Source: Flavobacteriaceae bacterium (GTDB taxonomy: Bacteria > Bacteroidota > Bacteroidia > Flavobacteriales > Weeksellaceae). Taken from it: a stretch of 64,000 nt of DNA. Positions 33,559-42,403 of this stretch are shown here, piece by piece (the first letter of the stretch is position 1; the number at the start of each line of letters is the position of its first letter). The translations under genes were made by a program, and so were the position numbers. Location: contig JAAYKY010000041.1 in the NCBI GenBank assembly GCA_012522185.1, forward strand, positions 1-64,000. Direction: 5' to 3'. The notes beneath the pieces were generated by a model that saw only the letters and a program-made list of their open reading frames with translations, was not told where the DNA came from and searched no databases.

Positions 33559-34767
33559 TTAGTTTGCCTGTCTCAAAAGTACCGTGTAAACCGGGAAGTG
33601 GTCACTGTATCCGTTGGCTCGGAAGGTGTCGCCTGAGAACATTCTATAAGGATATCCTTTGTATTGGCCATCGGGTTGAACCAAATAATCAGGTGAATAA
33701 ATCTCTGTTTTATAAACTTTGTAAGATTCATACTTCTTGTCGGATTCAATCATTGTACCCGTAACGATGATTTGATCAAAAAGATTCCAAGAATCGCGGT
33801 AGGCGAGTGTACCCATTCCACCTCGAAACATATTGTACATTAAATTCACCACATCTGAATCTTTGATTTTCCCTTTGTTTGGAATTGCTTTCATCACCTT
33901 GTCCAAACTTGGACTTACGGGATCGTCGTTGAAGTCACCCATAGAAAGGATTTTCGCTTTTGGGTTTTCTGCACGGATCTCCTCAAAGATAGATTTCATC
34001 ACTTCGGCTGCTTTTTGTCTTCTCGGACGGCTTCTCGCTTCACCCCCACTTCTTGAGGGCCAATGACTTACTAAAAAGGTAATTTCTTCTCCGTCCAATA
34101 AACCTGTTACACGTAGTATATCACGGGTATAATCTCTTTTACCATCACTTCCATAAATTTCAATCACATAAGGTTTGGCCTTGGTTACTTCAAATCGACT
34201 TTTTTGGTAGATCAAAGCAACGTCCACGCCTCGTGCATCAAAGGAGTTGAAATGTACGACGCCATAATCGTATCTTTTTAATGCCGGTTGATTAATAAGG
34301 TCTTCTACATTTTGGCGATTTTCGATTTCACAAAGCCCCACGATCACCGGAGCAGTTTGGGTTTCGGCTTTACCAAGTTCCGCAATCACTTCGGAAAGGT
34401 TTTTCAGTTTTTGGTTGTATTTATCTTCGTTCCAAACTTTTCTACCGCCTGGAGAAAACTCCTCTCGTTGTAAAATCAATGGTCGGATTACCTTTTTTCC
34501 TTCTAGATTTTCGTAGTTAAATTCGCCGTCGAAAGGTTCGGTTTCATAATTAGAAATTTCATCAACGGAGATTGAAATATGATACAAAGAATCATTTGGG
34601 CTTCTTGTACCGTCTATATAACCCACAGAGACTTCTGTATCAAAAAGGTTTTCCACATTGTAAAAACCTACGGTTGCTGCCTGATAATTTTCCTGTCCAT
34701 ATAAGGACATTGAAAAGAATAGGGCAATAATGCTGAAAATCGTTAAAGATTTATTAATTTTAGTCAT
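33559..34767 (-). CDS. Exported endonuclease/exonuclease/phosphatase-family protein
   Basis: A 402-residue EEP-fold protein with a signal peptide ending around LYGQ. All core motifs are present in order: FYNVENLFD (metal-contacting Asn), GLCEIEN (metal Glu), RGVDVALIY, SHWPSRSGG (His), GDFNDDP (Asp/Asn) and YSDHFPV (catalytic His). EEP enzymes hydrolyse phosphodiesters in DNA, RNA, inositol phosphates or lipids; export suggests an extracellular or periplasmic nuclease or phosphodiesterase. It has no T9SS domain. It diverges from a TonB-dependent receptor and DUF5689 lipoprotein across an 87-base gap, suggesting a shared uptake function. Confidence 0.9.
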   Translation of the reverse strand: MTKINKSLTIFSIIALFFSMSLYGQENYQAATVGFYNVENLFDTEVSVGYIDGTRSPNDSLYHISISVDEISNYETEPFDGEFNYENLEGKKVIRPLILQREEFSPGGRKVWNEDKYNQKLKNLSEVIAELGKAETQTAPVIVGLCEIENRQNVEDLINQPALKRYDYGVVHFNSFDARGVDVALIYQKSRFEVTKAKPYVIEIYGSDGKRDYTRDILRVTGLLDGEEITFLVSHWPSRSGGEARSRPRRQKAAEVMKSIFEEIRAENPKAKILSMGDFNDDPVSPSLDKVMKAIPNKGKIKDSDVVNLMYNMFRGGMGTLAYRDSWNLFDQIIVTGTMIESDKKYESYKVYKTEIYSPDYLVQPDGQYKGYPYRMFSGDTFRANGYSDHFPVYTVLLRQAN

Positions 34768-34779
34768 GATATATTTTAT

Positions 34780-34787
34780 TACTTTTG
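34780..34787 (+). promoter_or_regulatory. TonB receptor gene -7 box TACTTTTG
   Basis: A perfect TAnnTTTG 67 bases before the receptor ATG. The leader also contains an inverted repeat CTCAAATT (34792-34799) and AATTTGAG (34817-34824) with a 17-base spacer, possibly an operator or RNA hairpin. Confidence 0.45.
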
Positions 34788-34854
34788 TTGCCTCAAATTT
34801 CTTGGGTAAGACAATTAATTTGAGAGCGCTAAATTAAAGATAAAAATTCTTTGA

Positions 34855-37641
34855 ATGAATAAATTATTATTAAGTATGATTTTCAGTGTGATTTTTGGAA
34901 TCGCGCTGATGGGTCAAACAAGAATTTCTGGAGTCGTGAAGGACTCCTCAACAGAAAAGGAGATATACAACCTTGCGGTAACCATTGTGGAAACCGGTGA
35001 GGAAGTAAGGACAGACCGGATTGGTTATTTCCAGTTCGTGGATGTTACGTCAGGTATTTATACCATTAGAGTTACGGGAGTTGGTTATCAACCCTTTGAG
35101 AGAGAAGTGGTGGTAAACAACGAACCTCGAATTGATTTAGGTGATTTGATGGTGGTTTTCAACCCCAGAAGTGTAGAAATCGGAATTATCACGCTGACCG
35201 AAGATGAATTATCGGCCGATGAGTCTTCTTCTCAGTCAGCGGCAGGTTTGCTTCAATCCTCTCAGGATGTTTTTGCAAGTACTGCTTCTTATGAATTAGG
35301 GGCTTATTGGTTCAAAGTTCGTGGGTATGATAACAAATACAACGATGTGTTTTTCAATGGAGTTCGTATGAACAAGATCTACAATGATCGTGTGAATTTT
35401 GGTAACTGGGGTGGACTAAACGATGTAACGCGTCGTCCAGCTGAGCAAACCATCGGGATTGAACCTTCTGATTATGCTTTTGGAGATGTGGGAGGAGTAA
35501 CTTATTACGATACTCGCCCTTCCACACTTCGCAAAGGAACCAGTTTGGCTTATTCTTTCACGAATCGTTCGTATAATCAGCGTGTTTTAGCCACTTACAA
35601 CACTGGTTTGATGGACAATGGATGGGCTTTTATGGGTTCTGCTGCGAGAAGATGGGCAGAAGAAGGAGCCATCGAAGGTACTTTCTATGATTCATGGGCG
35701 TACTTCTTTGCGGCTGAAAAAAAATTCAACGAAAAACATAGTATTGTGTTGAGTGGATTTGGAGCTCCTACTCGTCGTTCGACCAATAGCCCGAATACAC
35801 AGGAAGTATATGATTTGATGGGCAAAGATTATAATGCGTACTGGGGATGGCAAGACGGTGAGAAAAGAAGTGAAAGAATTCGTAATTTCCACGAACCTCT
35901 AATTACTCTTACTCACCATTGGAATCTTTCTCCCAAGTCAAAACTTTTGACTTCGGTGGGCTATCAGTTCGGAAAAGACAGCAGAAGCCGTCTGGATTGG
36001 TTCAAAGCCAATAACCCTTCGCCGATTTATTACCGAAATCTTCCAAGCTACTATGCAACTGTAGATGGAACCACTCCGGAGCAAATCGAAGAAGTTATCC
36101 GTATGTGGCAAAATGATCAAAACTATTCACAGTTGGATTGGACCGATATTTACAATCAAAACTACAACCGAGGAACGGGAGCTGCTGCTTATGTTTTGGC
36201 CGCTGACGTGAACGAAGATCAAATTATGACCTTCTCAACTCGTTTCCAATCCCAAATCTTGAGTAATTTCAATTTCATTGCCGGATTTAATTATCAGAAC
36301 ACCCAATCTGAGCAATACAGAGAAGTTTTGGATTTATTGGGTGGAGATCATTTCGTGAACTATAATGCTTTCCAAAAATCTTTCTACAACGTAGATGAAG
36401 ATCCTAACCGCAAAGTCTATGTGGGAGACAAATACCAATACCACTATAACATCAGTCATCAAAGAGGAGATCTTTTTGTTCAGGGAAAACTGGCTTTGAA
36501 CAAATTTGATATCACATTGGGAATGAAAGCTGGTTATACTTCGGTTTTCAGAGATGGAAAATACCGTCACGAACAATACTTGGACAATTCAAAAGGAAAG
36601 AGCAAAACTTATAATTTCTTTGATTTTGGAACAAAAGCACAGGTGCTTTATAAGTTAAATGGTAGAAACTTCTTCCAATTAAACGCATTGTATGCTTCCA
36701 ATGCTCCAACAATTGATGAGATCTTTCCAAATGCAAGATCCAACGATTACACCATCGATGAGAACAATTATTTGCAAAACGGAAACAATTTGACGAGTTC
36801 AAAAATTCTTTCTACAGATTTGAGCTATATCCTGAGAGCTCCACGAGTGAAGGGACGTTTGACGGGTTATTATACCAAATTCTACGATGAGTATGAGAAA
36901 AATTTCGGGTACATCGACACCGGTTCTGGAAATGCTAACTTATTTGGAGCTGAATTTATGTACAATGTGGACAAACTATTCTTTGGAGGAGAAATCGCAG
37001 CTGAAGTTCAGTTGACCACTACATTGACTTTATCAGCAGTTGCTTCCGTAGGACAATTCACTTACGACAACAACCCAACTTATCAGCGATTCTCTGACAG
37101 CTATGCTACTGCATTGGTTGAGGGAAGCGATATGCTGCTTACGGTTGGAGCTGAAGCACCTCAGACTACTTATCTGAAAGATTACCGAGTGGCAACCGGA
37201 CCTCAACAAGGTTATTCCTTAGGACTTGAATACCGCGACCCGAACTATTGGTGGATTGGCGCAACCGGAAACTATATGGCAAGCAATTACCTAGATCCGG
37301 CTCCTTACCGAAGAACTTCAGGGGTCTGGGGAAGTCAGCCTTGGAATTATACAGACGATATGGTGAGAGATTTTCTACAACAAGAAAGATTCTCAGATGA
37401 ATTTATGCTGAACCTTAACGCAGGTAAAACCTTCCGCTTTGGAAAATACTTCATGGGAATCAGTGCAAACGTAAACAACGTACTCAACAACCGTCAATAT
37501 GTAACCGGAGGATTTGAGCAAGTGCGTATCGGAAACCTCGACGTATTGGCAAACCGCCCCGGATATGACAAAGTTTTCGCACCAAGGTATTGGTACGACA
37601 GAGGACGTTCTTATTTCATCAATGTTTTCTTCAGATTTTAA
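34855..37641 (+). CDS. TonB-dependent receptor
   Basis: A 928-residue outer-membrane receptor. The signal peptide ends at ALMGQ; residues 21-105 are a CarboxypepD_reg-like domain (TRISGVVKDSSTEKEIYNL..GVGYQPFEREV). A plug follows with GAYWFKVRGYDNKYNDVFFNG VRM-type sequence near 145-175, and then a 22-strand-type barrel ending in RSYFINVFFRF with a terminal Phe for outer-membrane insertion. There is no STN domain. It is the first gene of a unit with the DUF5689 lipoprotein, which occupies the position SusD has beside SusC. Substrate unknown; the divergent EEP gene hints at nucleic acid or phosphate-ester breakdown products. Confidence 0.92.
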   Translation: MNKLLLSMIFSVIFGIALMGQTRISGVVKDSSTEKEIYNLAVTIVETGEEVRTDRIGYFQFVDVTSGIYTIRVTGVGYQPFEREVVVNNEPRIDLGDLMVVFNPRSVEIGIITLTEDELSADESSSQSAAGLLQSSQDVFASTASYELGAYWFKVRGYDNKYNDVFFNGVRMNKIYNDRVNFGNWGGLNDVTRRPAEQTIGIEPSDYAFGDVGGVTYYDTRPSTLRKGTSLAYSFTNRSYNQRVLATYNTGLMDNGWAFMGSAARRWAEEGAIEGTFYDSWAYFFAAEKKFNEKHSIVLSGFGAPTRRSTNSPNTQEVYDLMGKDYNAYWGWQDGEKRSERIRNFHEPLITLTHHWNLSPKSKLLTSVGYQFGKDSRSRLDWFKANNPSPIYYRNLPSYYATVDGTTPEQIEEVIRMWQNDQNYSQLDWTDIYNQNYNRGTGAAAYVLAADVNEDQIMTFSTRFQSQILSNFNFIAGFNYQNTQSEQYREVLDLLGGDHFVNYNAFQKSFYNVDEDPNRKVYVGDKYQYHYNISHQRGDLFVQGKLALNKFDITLGMKAGYTSVFRDGKYRHEQYLDNSKGKSKTYNFFDFGTKAQVLYKLNGRNFFQLNALYASNAPTIDEIFPNARSNDYTIDENNYLQNGNNLTSSKILSTDLSYILRAPRVKGRLTGYYTKFYDEYEKNFGYIDTGSGNANLFGAEFMYNVDKLFFGGEIAAEVQLTTTLTLSAVASVGQFTYDNNPTYQRFSDSYATALVEGSDMLLTVGAEAPQTTYLKDYRVATGPQQGYSLGLEYRDPNYWWIGATGNYMASNYLDPAPYRRTSGVWGSQPWNYTDDMVRDFLQQERFSDEFMLNLNAGKTFRFGKYFMGISANVNNVLNNRQYVTGGFEQVRIGNLDVLANRPGYDKVFAPRYWYDRGRSYFINVFFRF

Positions 37642-37668
37642 TTTAACAACGACATAATTTTACATAAA

Positions 37669-39660
37669 ATGAATACAATTAAGCAAATCAAATTTATAGT
37701 CCTTGCCATGGTCGGTCTTTTGACGCTCAACTCATGTGTACAGGATGACGATTTCGCACTGCCGCCGGTAGTGTGTAATGACACTTGGACGGCCAATCTA
37801 ACGATTGCTGAACTAATGACTCAAGCCGAAAATTCAGATGATATCTTATTTTTCACTTCAGATGAAATCGTAGAAGGCTATGTAGTATCAAGCGACTTAA
37901 CTGGAAATTTCTTTAAAACAATTTCCATTCAAGATAGTCCATTCAGCCCTAACCGTGCTTTGCAAGTAGAAATGGACCGAACCAATCTGTTCAATAATTT
38001 CCCTTTAGGCTCAAAAGTAAAAGTAAACTTAAACGGTTTGAACGTAGGATTTGACCGTGGAACACTTAAAATCGGAGAAACTTATCAAGACGCAAACGGA
38101 AATATCCGTGTAGGAAGAATGGCAGAAAACAAAATTGACAGCCACGTAAAATTGGCTTGTGACCCTGTTGCAGACCTACAACCCGTTGTTTACGCATCGA
38201 TTGCTGATGCGATTTCAGCAGTAGGAGCTTCCGATCGTATCAACACTTTGGTAACCATCCAAAATGTTCAATTCCAAGATGTAGGAGTTACCTATGCAGA
38301 TGCAACCAACCAAACCACAGTAAACCTTAACTTGGTAGGAGCTACTGAAACAACAAACAACCAAAAAGTAGTATTGAGAACGAGTGGATTTGCTGATTTT
38401 GCAGGTGAAACAGTTCCATCTGGAAGCGGAAGCATCACGGCTGTGTTAAGCGCATACGACTCAAACAACAACGGATCTATCACTGCGAGCGAATACCAAT
38501 TGTTCATCAGAGATACAAATGACGTTCAGTTCAACAATCCAAGATACGGTGAAGGCGGAGGAACCCCAGGAGAATTCGAATTCCTTGCTTGTTTAGACGA
38601 AGATTTCTCTTCCTACAACGTGGACAATGAGTCTTTCCCAAACTATGAAAACATCTCTGTTCAGGGAACTCGCAAATGGAGAGTAAGAGAATTCAGTGCA
38701 AACCAATACATCGAGGTAAGCGCATTCCAAACCACTGGAGCAGTAGTTACACATTTCGTAGTACCTGTTAACTTCAGCGAAGCGGACAGTTTCTCTTTCA
38801 AAACCAAAGACGGACACAATAATGGAGATCCATTGAGAGTATATTATTCAACCAACTATACTCCCGGCGGTGACAATACAGGAGCAACTCTTGTAAACAT
38901 CACTTCTTCTTTCAATATCGCAACAGGTACAACCAATGGTTATGCAGATAACTTCACAGAATCCGGAAGCTATAGCTTTGATTCATTGAGCGGTCAAGGA
39001 GTAATCATCTTTGCTTACGAAGGTGGAAATGGAGTTACGACAACCATCCAGATTGATGACATTCAGATTGTGGACAATGATGACCCGAACTGTTCATCTG
39101 GCGACGGAGGTGGTGGTGACGCTCCCAACCCACCGGCAGCAGATGCAATTCCATTGTTTGCAGGACATGATTTTGAAAACTGGGATAACTTCATCGCAGG
39201 TTTAAATTCTTTTGGAATTAAATCCTATGCTACACAGAGCGCCGGAACCGGAATGAACGGAACTGCTTCTTTGGCTATCCAGACAGACCCTACAACTACC
39301 AACGGAAACGACTACGTTTTCACTACGGTAGCACCTGCAGGATTACCTTCTAACTATAGCCGAATTACTTTCTATGTAAAAGGTACCTCCGATAAATCTG
39401 TTTCCCTAAATGTTTACAAAACAGACGGAACTTATTATGTTTTCAACTTAGGCGATTTAACCTCTAGCTCAACCATTGAGATGGCAGGAAACAACCAATA
39501 CGGCGGAAACATCAATACCGGAGGAGACTGGGTTTTGGTAGCTCTTGATTTAAGTCAAATCACAGACCTGAACGTAGGACCGGGCGGAGATTCATTCGCT
39601 TTGAAAATCGGTAAAAACGCAAACTATGATTTGCATTTTGATAATTTCACAATCGAATAA
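37669..39660 (+). CDS. DUF5689 surface lipoprotein
   Basis: A 663-residue lipoprotein with lipobox LNSC (Cys23). Residues about 45-285 are a DUF5689 domain (IVEGYVVSSDLTGNFFKTISIQD, GSKVKVNLNGLNVG), an OB-fold-like region. Residues about 300-470 resemble a choice-of-anchor J jelly roll (CLDEDFSSYN to TIQIDDIQIVDND), a Gly/Pro linker follows (DGGGGDAPNPP), and a third beta-sandwich (495-663) ends in YDLHFDNFTIE, like a carbohydrate-binding module. It starts 27 bases after the receptor gene and is followed by a terminator, so the two form an operon. I infer an outer-leaflet partner for substrate capture. Confidence 0.85.
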   Translation: MNTIKQIKFIVLAMVGLLTLNSCVQDDDFALPPVVCNDTWTANLTIAELMTQAENSDDILFFTSDEIVEGYVVSSDLTGNFFKTISIQDSPFSPNRALQVEMDRTNLFNNFPLGSKVKVNLNGLNVGFDRGTLKIGETYQDANGNIRVGRMAENKIDSHVKLACDPVADLQPVVYASIADAISAVGASDRINTLVTIQNVQFQDVGVTYADATNQTTVNLNLVGATETTNNQKVVLRTSGFADFAGETVPSGSGSITAVLSAYDSNNNGSITASEYQLFIRDTNDVQFNNPRYGEGGGTPGEFEFLACLDEDFSSYNVDNESFPNYENISVQGTRKWRVREFSANQYIEVSAFQTTGAVVTHFVVPVNFSEADSFSFKTKDGHNNGDPLRVYYSTNYTPGGDNTGATLVNITSSFNIATGTTNGYADNFTESGSYSFDSLSGQGVIIFAYEGGNGVTTTIQIDDIQIVDNDDPNCSSGDGGGGDAPNPPAADAIPLFAGHDFENWDNFIAGLNSFGIKSYATQSAGTGMNGTASLAIQTDPTTTNGNDYVFTTVAPAGLPSNYSRITFYVKGTSDKSVSLNVYKTDGTYYVFNLGDLTSSSTIEMAGNNQYGGNINTGGDWVLVALDLSQITDLNVGPGGDSFALKIGKNANYDLHFDNFTIE

Positions 39661-39679
39661 TTGATTGGAATAAATTTAA

Positions 39680-39709
39680 AAAAACCTCGCTCTATGCGGG
39701 GTTTTTTTA
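39680..39709 (+). terminator. Terminator of the receptor-DUF5689 operon
   Basis: AAACCTCGC (39682-39690) pairs with GCGGGGTTT (39696-39704), one G-U pair, five-base loop, followed by a T-run. It begins 20 bases after the DUF5689 stop. Confidence 0.9.
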
Positions 39710-39755
39710 TGCATTTTAATTCTTAGAAAATTAGTTTTCATCCCGTTCTAAATCC

Positions 39756-39763
39756 TAAATTTG
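39756..39763 (+). promoter_or_regulatory. folC -7 box TAAATTTG
   Basis: A perfect TAnnTTTG 26 bases before the folC ATG, immediately after the upstream operon's terminator. Confidence 0.5.
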
Positions 39764-39789
39764 AAGTTTCTTTTGCAACTGATTATTTT

Positions 39790-41013
39790 ATGAATTTAAA
39801 CTACGAAGAAACCGTCGAGTGGCTTTACAGCAAACTGCCCATGTTTCAACGAACCGGATCCTCAGCCTACAAAAAAGATTTAGGAAACATCCGCGCCCTG
39901 ATGGAACATTTAGGAAATCCACATCGGGATTTTAAAACCATTCACGTAGCAGGAACCAATGGCAAAGGCAGCTGTTCCCATATGCTTGCATCTATTTTGC
40001 AGGAATACGGTTACAAAACCGGGCTGACGACTTCACCTCATTTAAAAGATTTTCGGGAAAGAGTTCGTGTCAATGGAGAAATTTGTCCGGAAAGCTTTGT
40101 AATCAAATTTGTAAAAGAAAATGCAAATTTCATTGAAGAACTAAATGCATCCTTTTTTGAAGTATCAGTCGCAATGGCTTTTGCTTATTTCTCAAAAGAG
40201 AAATTGGATATTGCCATCATTGAAACCGGACTTGGAGGTCGTTTGGACTCTACCAACATCATCCATCCAGACCTATCGCTCATTACCAATATCGGATTGG
40301 ATCACACCGAAATTTTAGGGAAAACGCTTGCCGAAATTGCTAAAGAAAAAGCAGGAATCATCAAACCAAATTCCCCGGTTGTAATTGGCGAAGCAGAAGA
40401 TGATTTAAAACAAATATTCATTGAAAAAGCAAAAGAAACTCAATCCGAAATTTATTTTGCTCAAAATTTTGAATTCCCCGAATACGAATCTGACCTCAAA
40501 GGAACTTATCAGCTCAAAAACAAACGTAGCGTTCTCACCGGAATTCAAGTTCTCAAAGAAAAAGGCTTTCAAATCAACGAAAAAGCCATCAAAAACGGTT
40601 TAAAAAACACAATTTCCAACACCGGATTGCGTGGTCGGTGGGAAGTTTTACAAGAAAATCCGCTTGTCGTGGCCGACACCGCTCATAATCCACATGGTCT
40701 TTCTGAAGTGAAAAAGCAAATCGAACAAACGCCGTACGAAAAACTACATCTGGTGCTTGGATTTGTAAATGATAAAGACGTGATTTCCATTCTTGAGTAT
40801 TTCCCTGTCAATGCCCAATATTATTTTTCGGAGCCCGATGTTCCAAGGAAGCTGAAAATTGAAGATTTGAAAATGATAGTTCCCGAAAATCTGAATGCAA
40901 ATTACTATCCTACCGTAAAAGGTGCGCTTCAAGATGCTTTGAAGAAGGCTCAATCCAAAGACTTTATTTATGTAGGAGGAAGTACTTTCGTGGTAGCAGA
41001 GGCGATTGATTAG
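39790..41013 (+). CDS. folC: Folylpolyglutamate synthase / dihydrofolate synthase
   Basis: A 407-residue Mur-ligase-family enzyme that adds glutamate to dihydropteroate and extends folate polyglutamate tails. The P-loop GTNGKGS is at 55-61, followed by TTSPHLKDFRERV (omega loop region), ETGLGGRLDSTN and ITNIGLDHTEILG with the metal-binding His, and DTAHNPHG in the C-terminal domain. Length is typical. It is expressed on its own from the box at 39756-39763. Confidence 0.96.
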   Translation: MNLNYEETVEWLYSKLPMFQRTGSSAYKKDLGNIRALMEHLGNPHRDFKTIHVAGTNGKGSCSHMLASILQEYGYKTGLTTSPHLKDFRERVRVNGEICPESFVIKFVKENANFIEELNASFFEVSVAMAFAYFSKEKLDIAIIETGLGGRLDSTNIIHPDLSLITNIGLDHTEILGKTLAEIAKEKAGIIKPNSPVVIGEAEDDLKQIFIEKAKETQSEIYFAQNFEFPEYESDLKGTYQLKNKRSVLTGIQVLKEKGFQINEKAIKNGLKNTISNTGLRGRWEVLQENPLVVADTAHNPHGLSEVKKQIEQTPYEKLHLVLGFVNDKDVISILEYFPVNAQYYFSEPDVPRKLKIEDLKMIVPENLNANYYPTVKGALQDALKKAQSKDFIYVGGSTFVVAEAID

Positions 41014-41028
41014 TCAAAATCAGGAATA

Positions 41029-41063
41029 AAAAAATACCATCACTCAAATGAGAATGATGGTAT
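41029..41063 (-). terminator. Terminator of the glycan-initiation operon
   Basis: ATACCATCA (41034-41042) pairs with TGATGGTAT (41055-41063); an inner CTC/GAG extends it. On the minus strand it is followed by a T-run (41034 downward), placing it after the three genes reading left from 43567. It may also slow transcription leaving folC. A further inverted repeat, CTAAATTTT/AAAATTTAG, lies at 41144-41170. Confidence 0.75.
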
Positions 41064-41186
41064 CTCCTAACCAACCTAATCCTAGAAAAGCTTTAAGCCT
41101 TTCTGTTGACAAAACTATGTGATTTTTCTCTAGTAGTCCATCCCTAAATTTTGGTATTTTGAAAATTTAGTATCTCAAAAGATATC

Positions 41187-41792
41187 TTAGTTTTCCGCTG
41201 AGTCCTTGTATTTGATGATTTTCCCAGGATTGCCAACGACAACGGCAAAGTCCGGAACATCCTTTATCACCACCGCACCGGCGCCGATCATCGCCCATTT
41301 CCCAATTTTTACACCTTGAATGACCGATGCGCCAATCCCAATTTGCGAGCCCTCACCTACTTTGACATTTCCGGCCAAAGCCGCATTGGGAGAAATGTGT
41401 ACAAAATCTTCAATCTGACAATCATGATCAATTGAGGAATTGGTATTTAAAATGCAATGTTGGCCAATTTTCACGTCTGCATTTACCGAAACACCCGCCA
41501 TCACAACCGAGCCATTTCCAATCTGTGCGCGAAGCGAAATTGCCGTCGAGGTATGAATGATCGTTTCAAAATTCAGATTCGAATACTTTTCTGCCATTTT
41601 TTTTCGGGTGAAATTATTTCCCACCGAAAGAAATAACTTATCGGTATTTTCAGGCATGGTTCTGAGTACGGGATATTCCCAAATATTCTTCAAATCCGGG
41701 TTGTCGTCGATAAAGCCTTTGATTTCCAATCCGCTTGCTTCCGCTGCTTCCGCCACCACTTTGCCATGTCCGCTTGCGCCAAATAAATACAT
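41187..41792 (-). CDS. PglD-like sugar O/N-acyltransferase
   Basis: A 201-residue NeuD/PglD-type transferase. An N-terminal Rossmann-like strand with GASGHGKVV (5-13) binds the sugar nucleotide, and a left-handed beta helix of hexapeptide repeats (about 85-185, e.g. IGNGSVVMAGVSVNADVKIG, VKVGEGSQIGIGASV) carries the acetyl-CoA site, with the catalytic His in SSIDHDCQI. Relatives acetylate UDP-4-amino sugars (PglD) or sialic acid (NeuD). It is the last gene of a three-gene operon with a PglC-like and a GT4 gene. The sugar is not determinable; no aminotransferase or dehydratase for making a 4-amino sugar is present here. Confidence 0.88.
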   Translation of the reverse strand: MYLFGASGHGKVVAEAAEASGLEIKGFIDDNPDLKNIWEYPVLRTMPENTDKLFLSVGNNFTRKKMAEKYSNLNFETIIHTSTAISLRAQIGNGSVVMAGVSVNADVKIGQHCILNTNSSIDHDCQIEDFVHISPNAALAGNVKVGEGSQIGIGASVIQGVKIGKWAMIGAGAVVIKDVPDFAVVVGNPGKIIKYKDSAEN

Positions 41793-41795
41793 ATT

Positions 41796-42401
41796 TTAAT
41801 TATTTCCTTTAAAAACTTCCATAGTTGCTTGTCCTTCCTGCGAAATTCCTTCGCGAATGAAAACCTTTTTCAAGGTCTGAAATATAATTTTCACATCCAG
41901 TAAAAAAGACAAATTTTCTACATACCAAACATCGAATTCAAACTTCTTTTCCCAAGAAATTGCATTTCGACCATTTACCTGAGCCCATCCTGTAATTCCG
42001 GGGCGAACCCGATGGCGTTTTTTTTGTTCTTCATCATACAAAGGCAGGTACTGCACCAAAAGCGGTCTCGGTCCAATCAAACTCATATCACCTTTGATTA
42101 CATTTAAAAGTTGAGGGATTTCATCCAAAGAAGTTTTCCTCACAAATGAACCCATAGCAGTCAATCGTTCAGCGTCAGAAAGTAGATTTCCTTCGAGGTT
42201 CTTTTTGTCATTCATGGTTTTGAACTTGATAATCTTGAAAATCTTTTCATTCTTTCCAGGTCGTTTCTGAAAAAAGAAAGGTTTTCCCCGATTGGCAATT
42301 GACAGCCCTATCATAACGACGAGAAAAATCGGACTCAAGAATAGAAAACCGAGTAGTGCTGCCGAGAAATCGATGATACGTTTGATGAAATCTTTGTACA
42401 T
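41796..42401 (-). CDS. PglC-like phosphoglycosyl transferase (bacterial sugar transferase)
   Basis: A 201-residue monotopic enzyme that moves a sugar-1-phosphate onto undecaprenyl phosphate, the first membrane step of glycan assembly. The N-terminal re-entrant helix ([25 protein letters not shown]) contains the usual Ser-Pro break, followed by [22 protein letters not shown], the catalytic Asp-Glu in [15 protein letters not shown] and [14 protein letters not shown]. The short length is that of PglC rather than the 450-residue WcaJ type. Two and three bases separate it from its neighbours. Confidence 0.93.
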   Translation of the reverse strand: MYKDFIKRIIDFSAALLGFLFLSPIFLVVMIGLSIANRGKPFFFQKRPGKNEKIFKIIKFKTMNDKKNLEGNLLSDAERLTAMGSFVRKTSLDEIPQLLNVIKGDMSLIGPRPLLVQYLPLYDEEQKKRHRVRPGITGWAQVNGRNAISWEKKFEFDVWYVENLSFLLDVKIIFQTLKKVFIREGISQEGQATMEVFKGNN

Positions 42402-42403
42402 AA

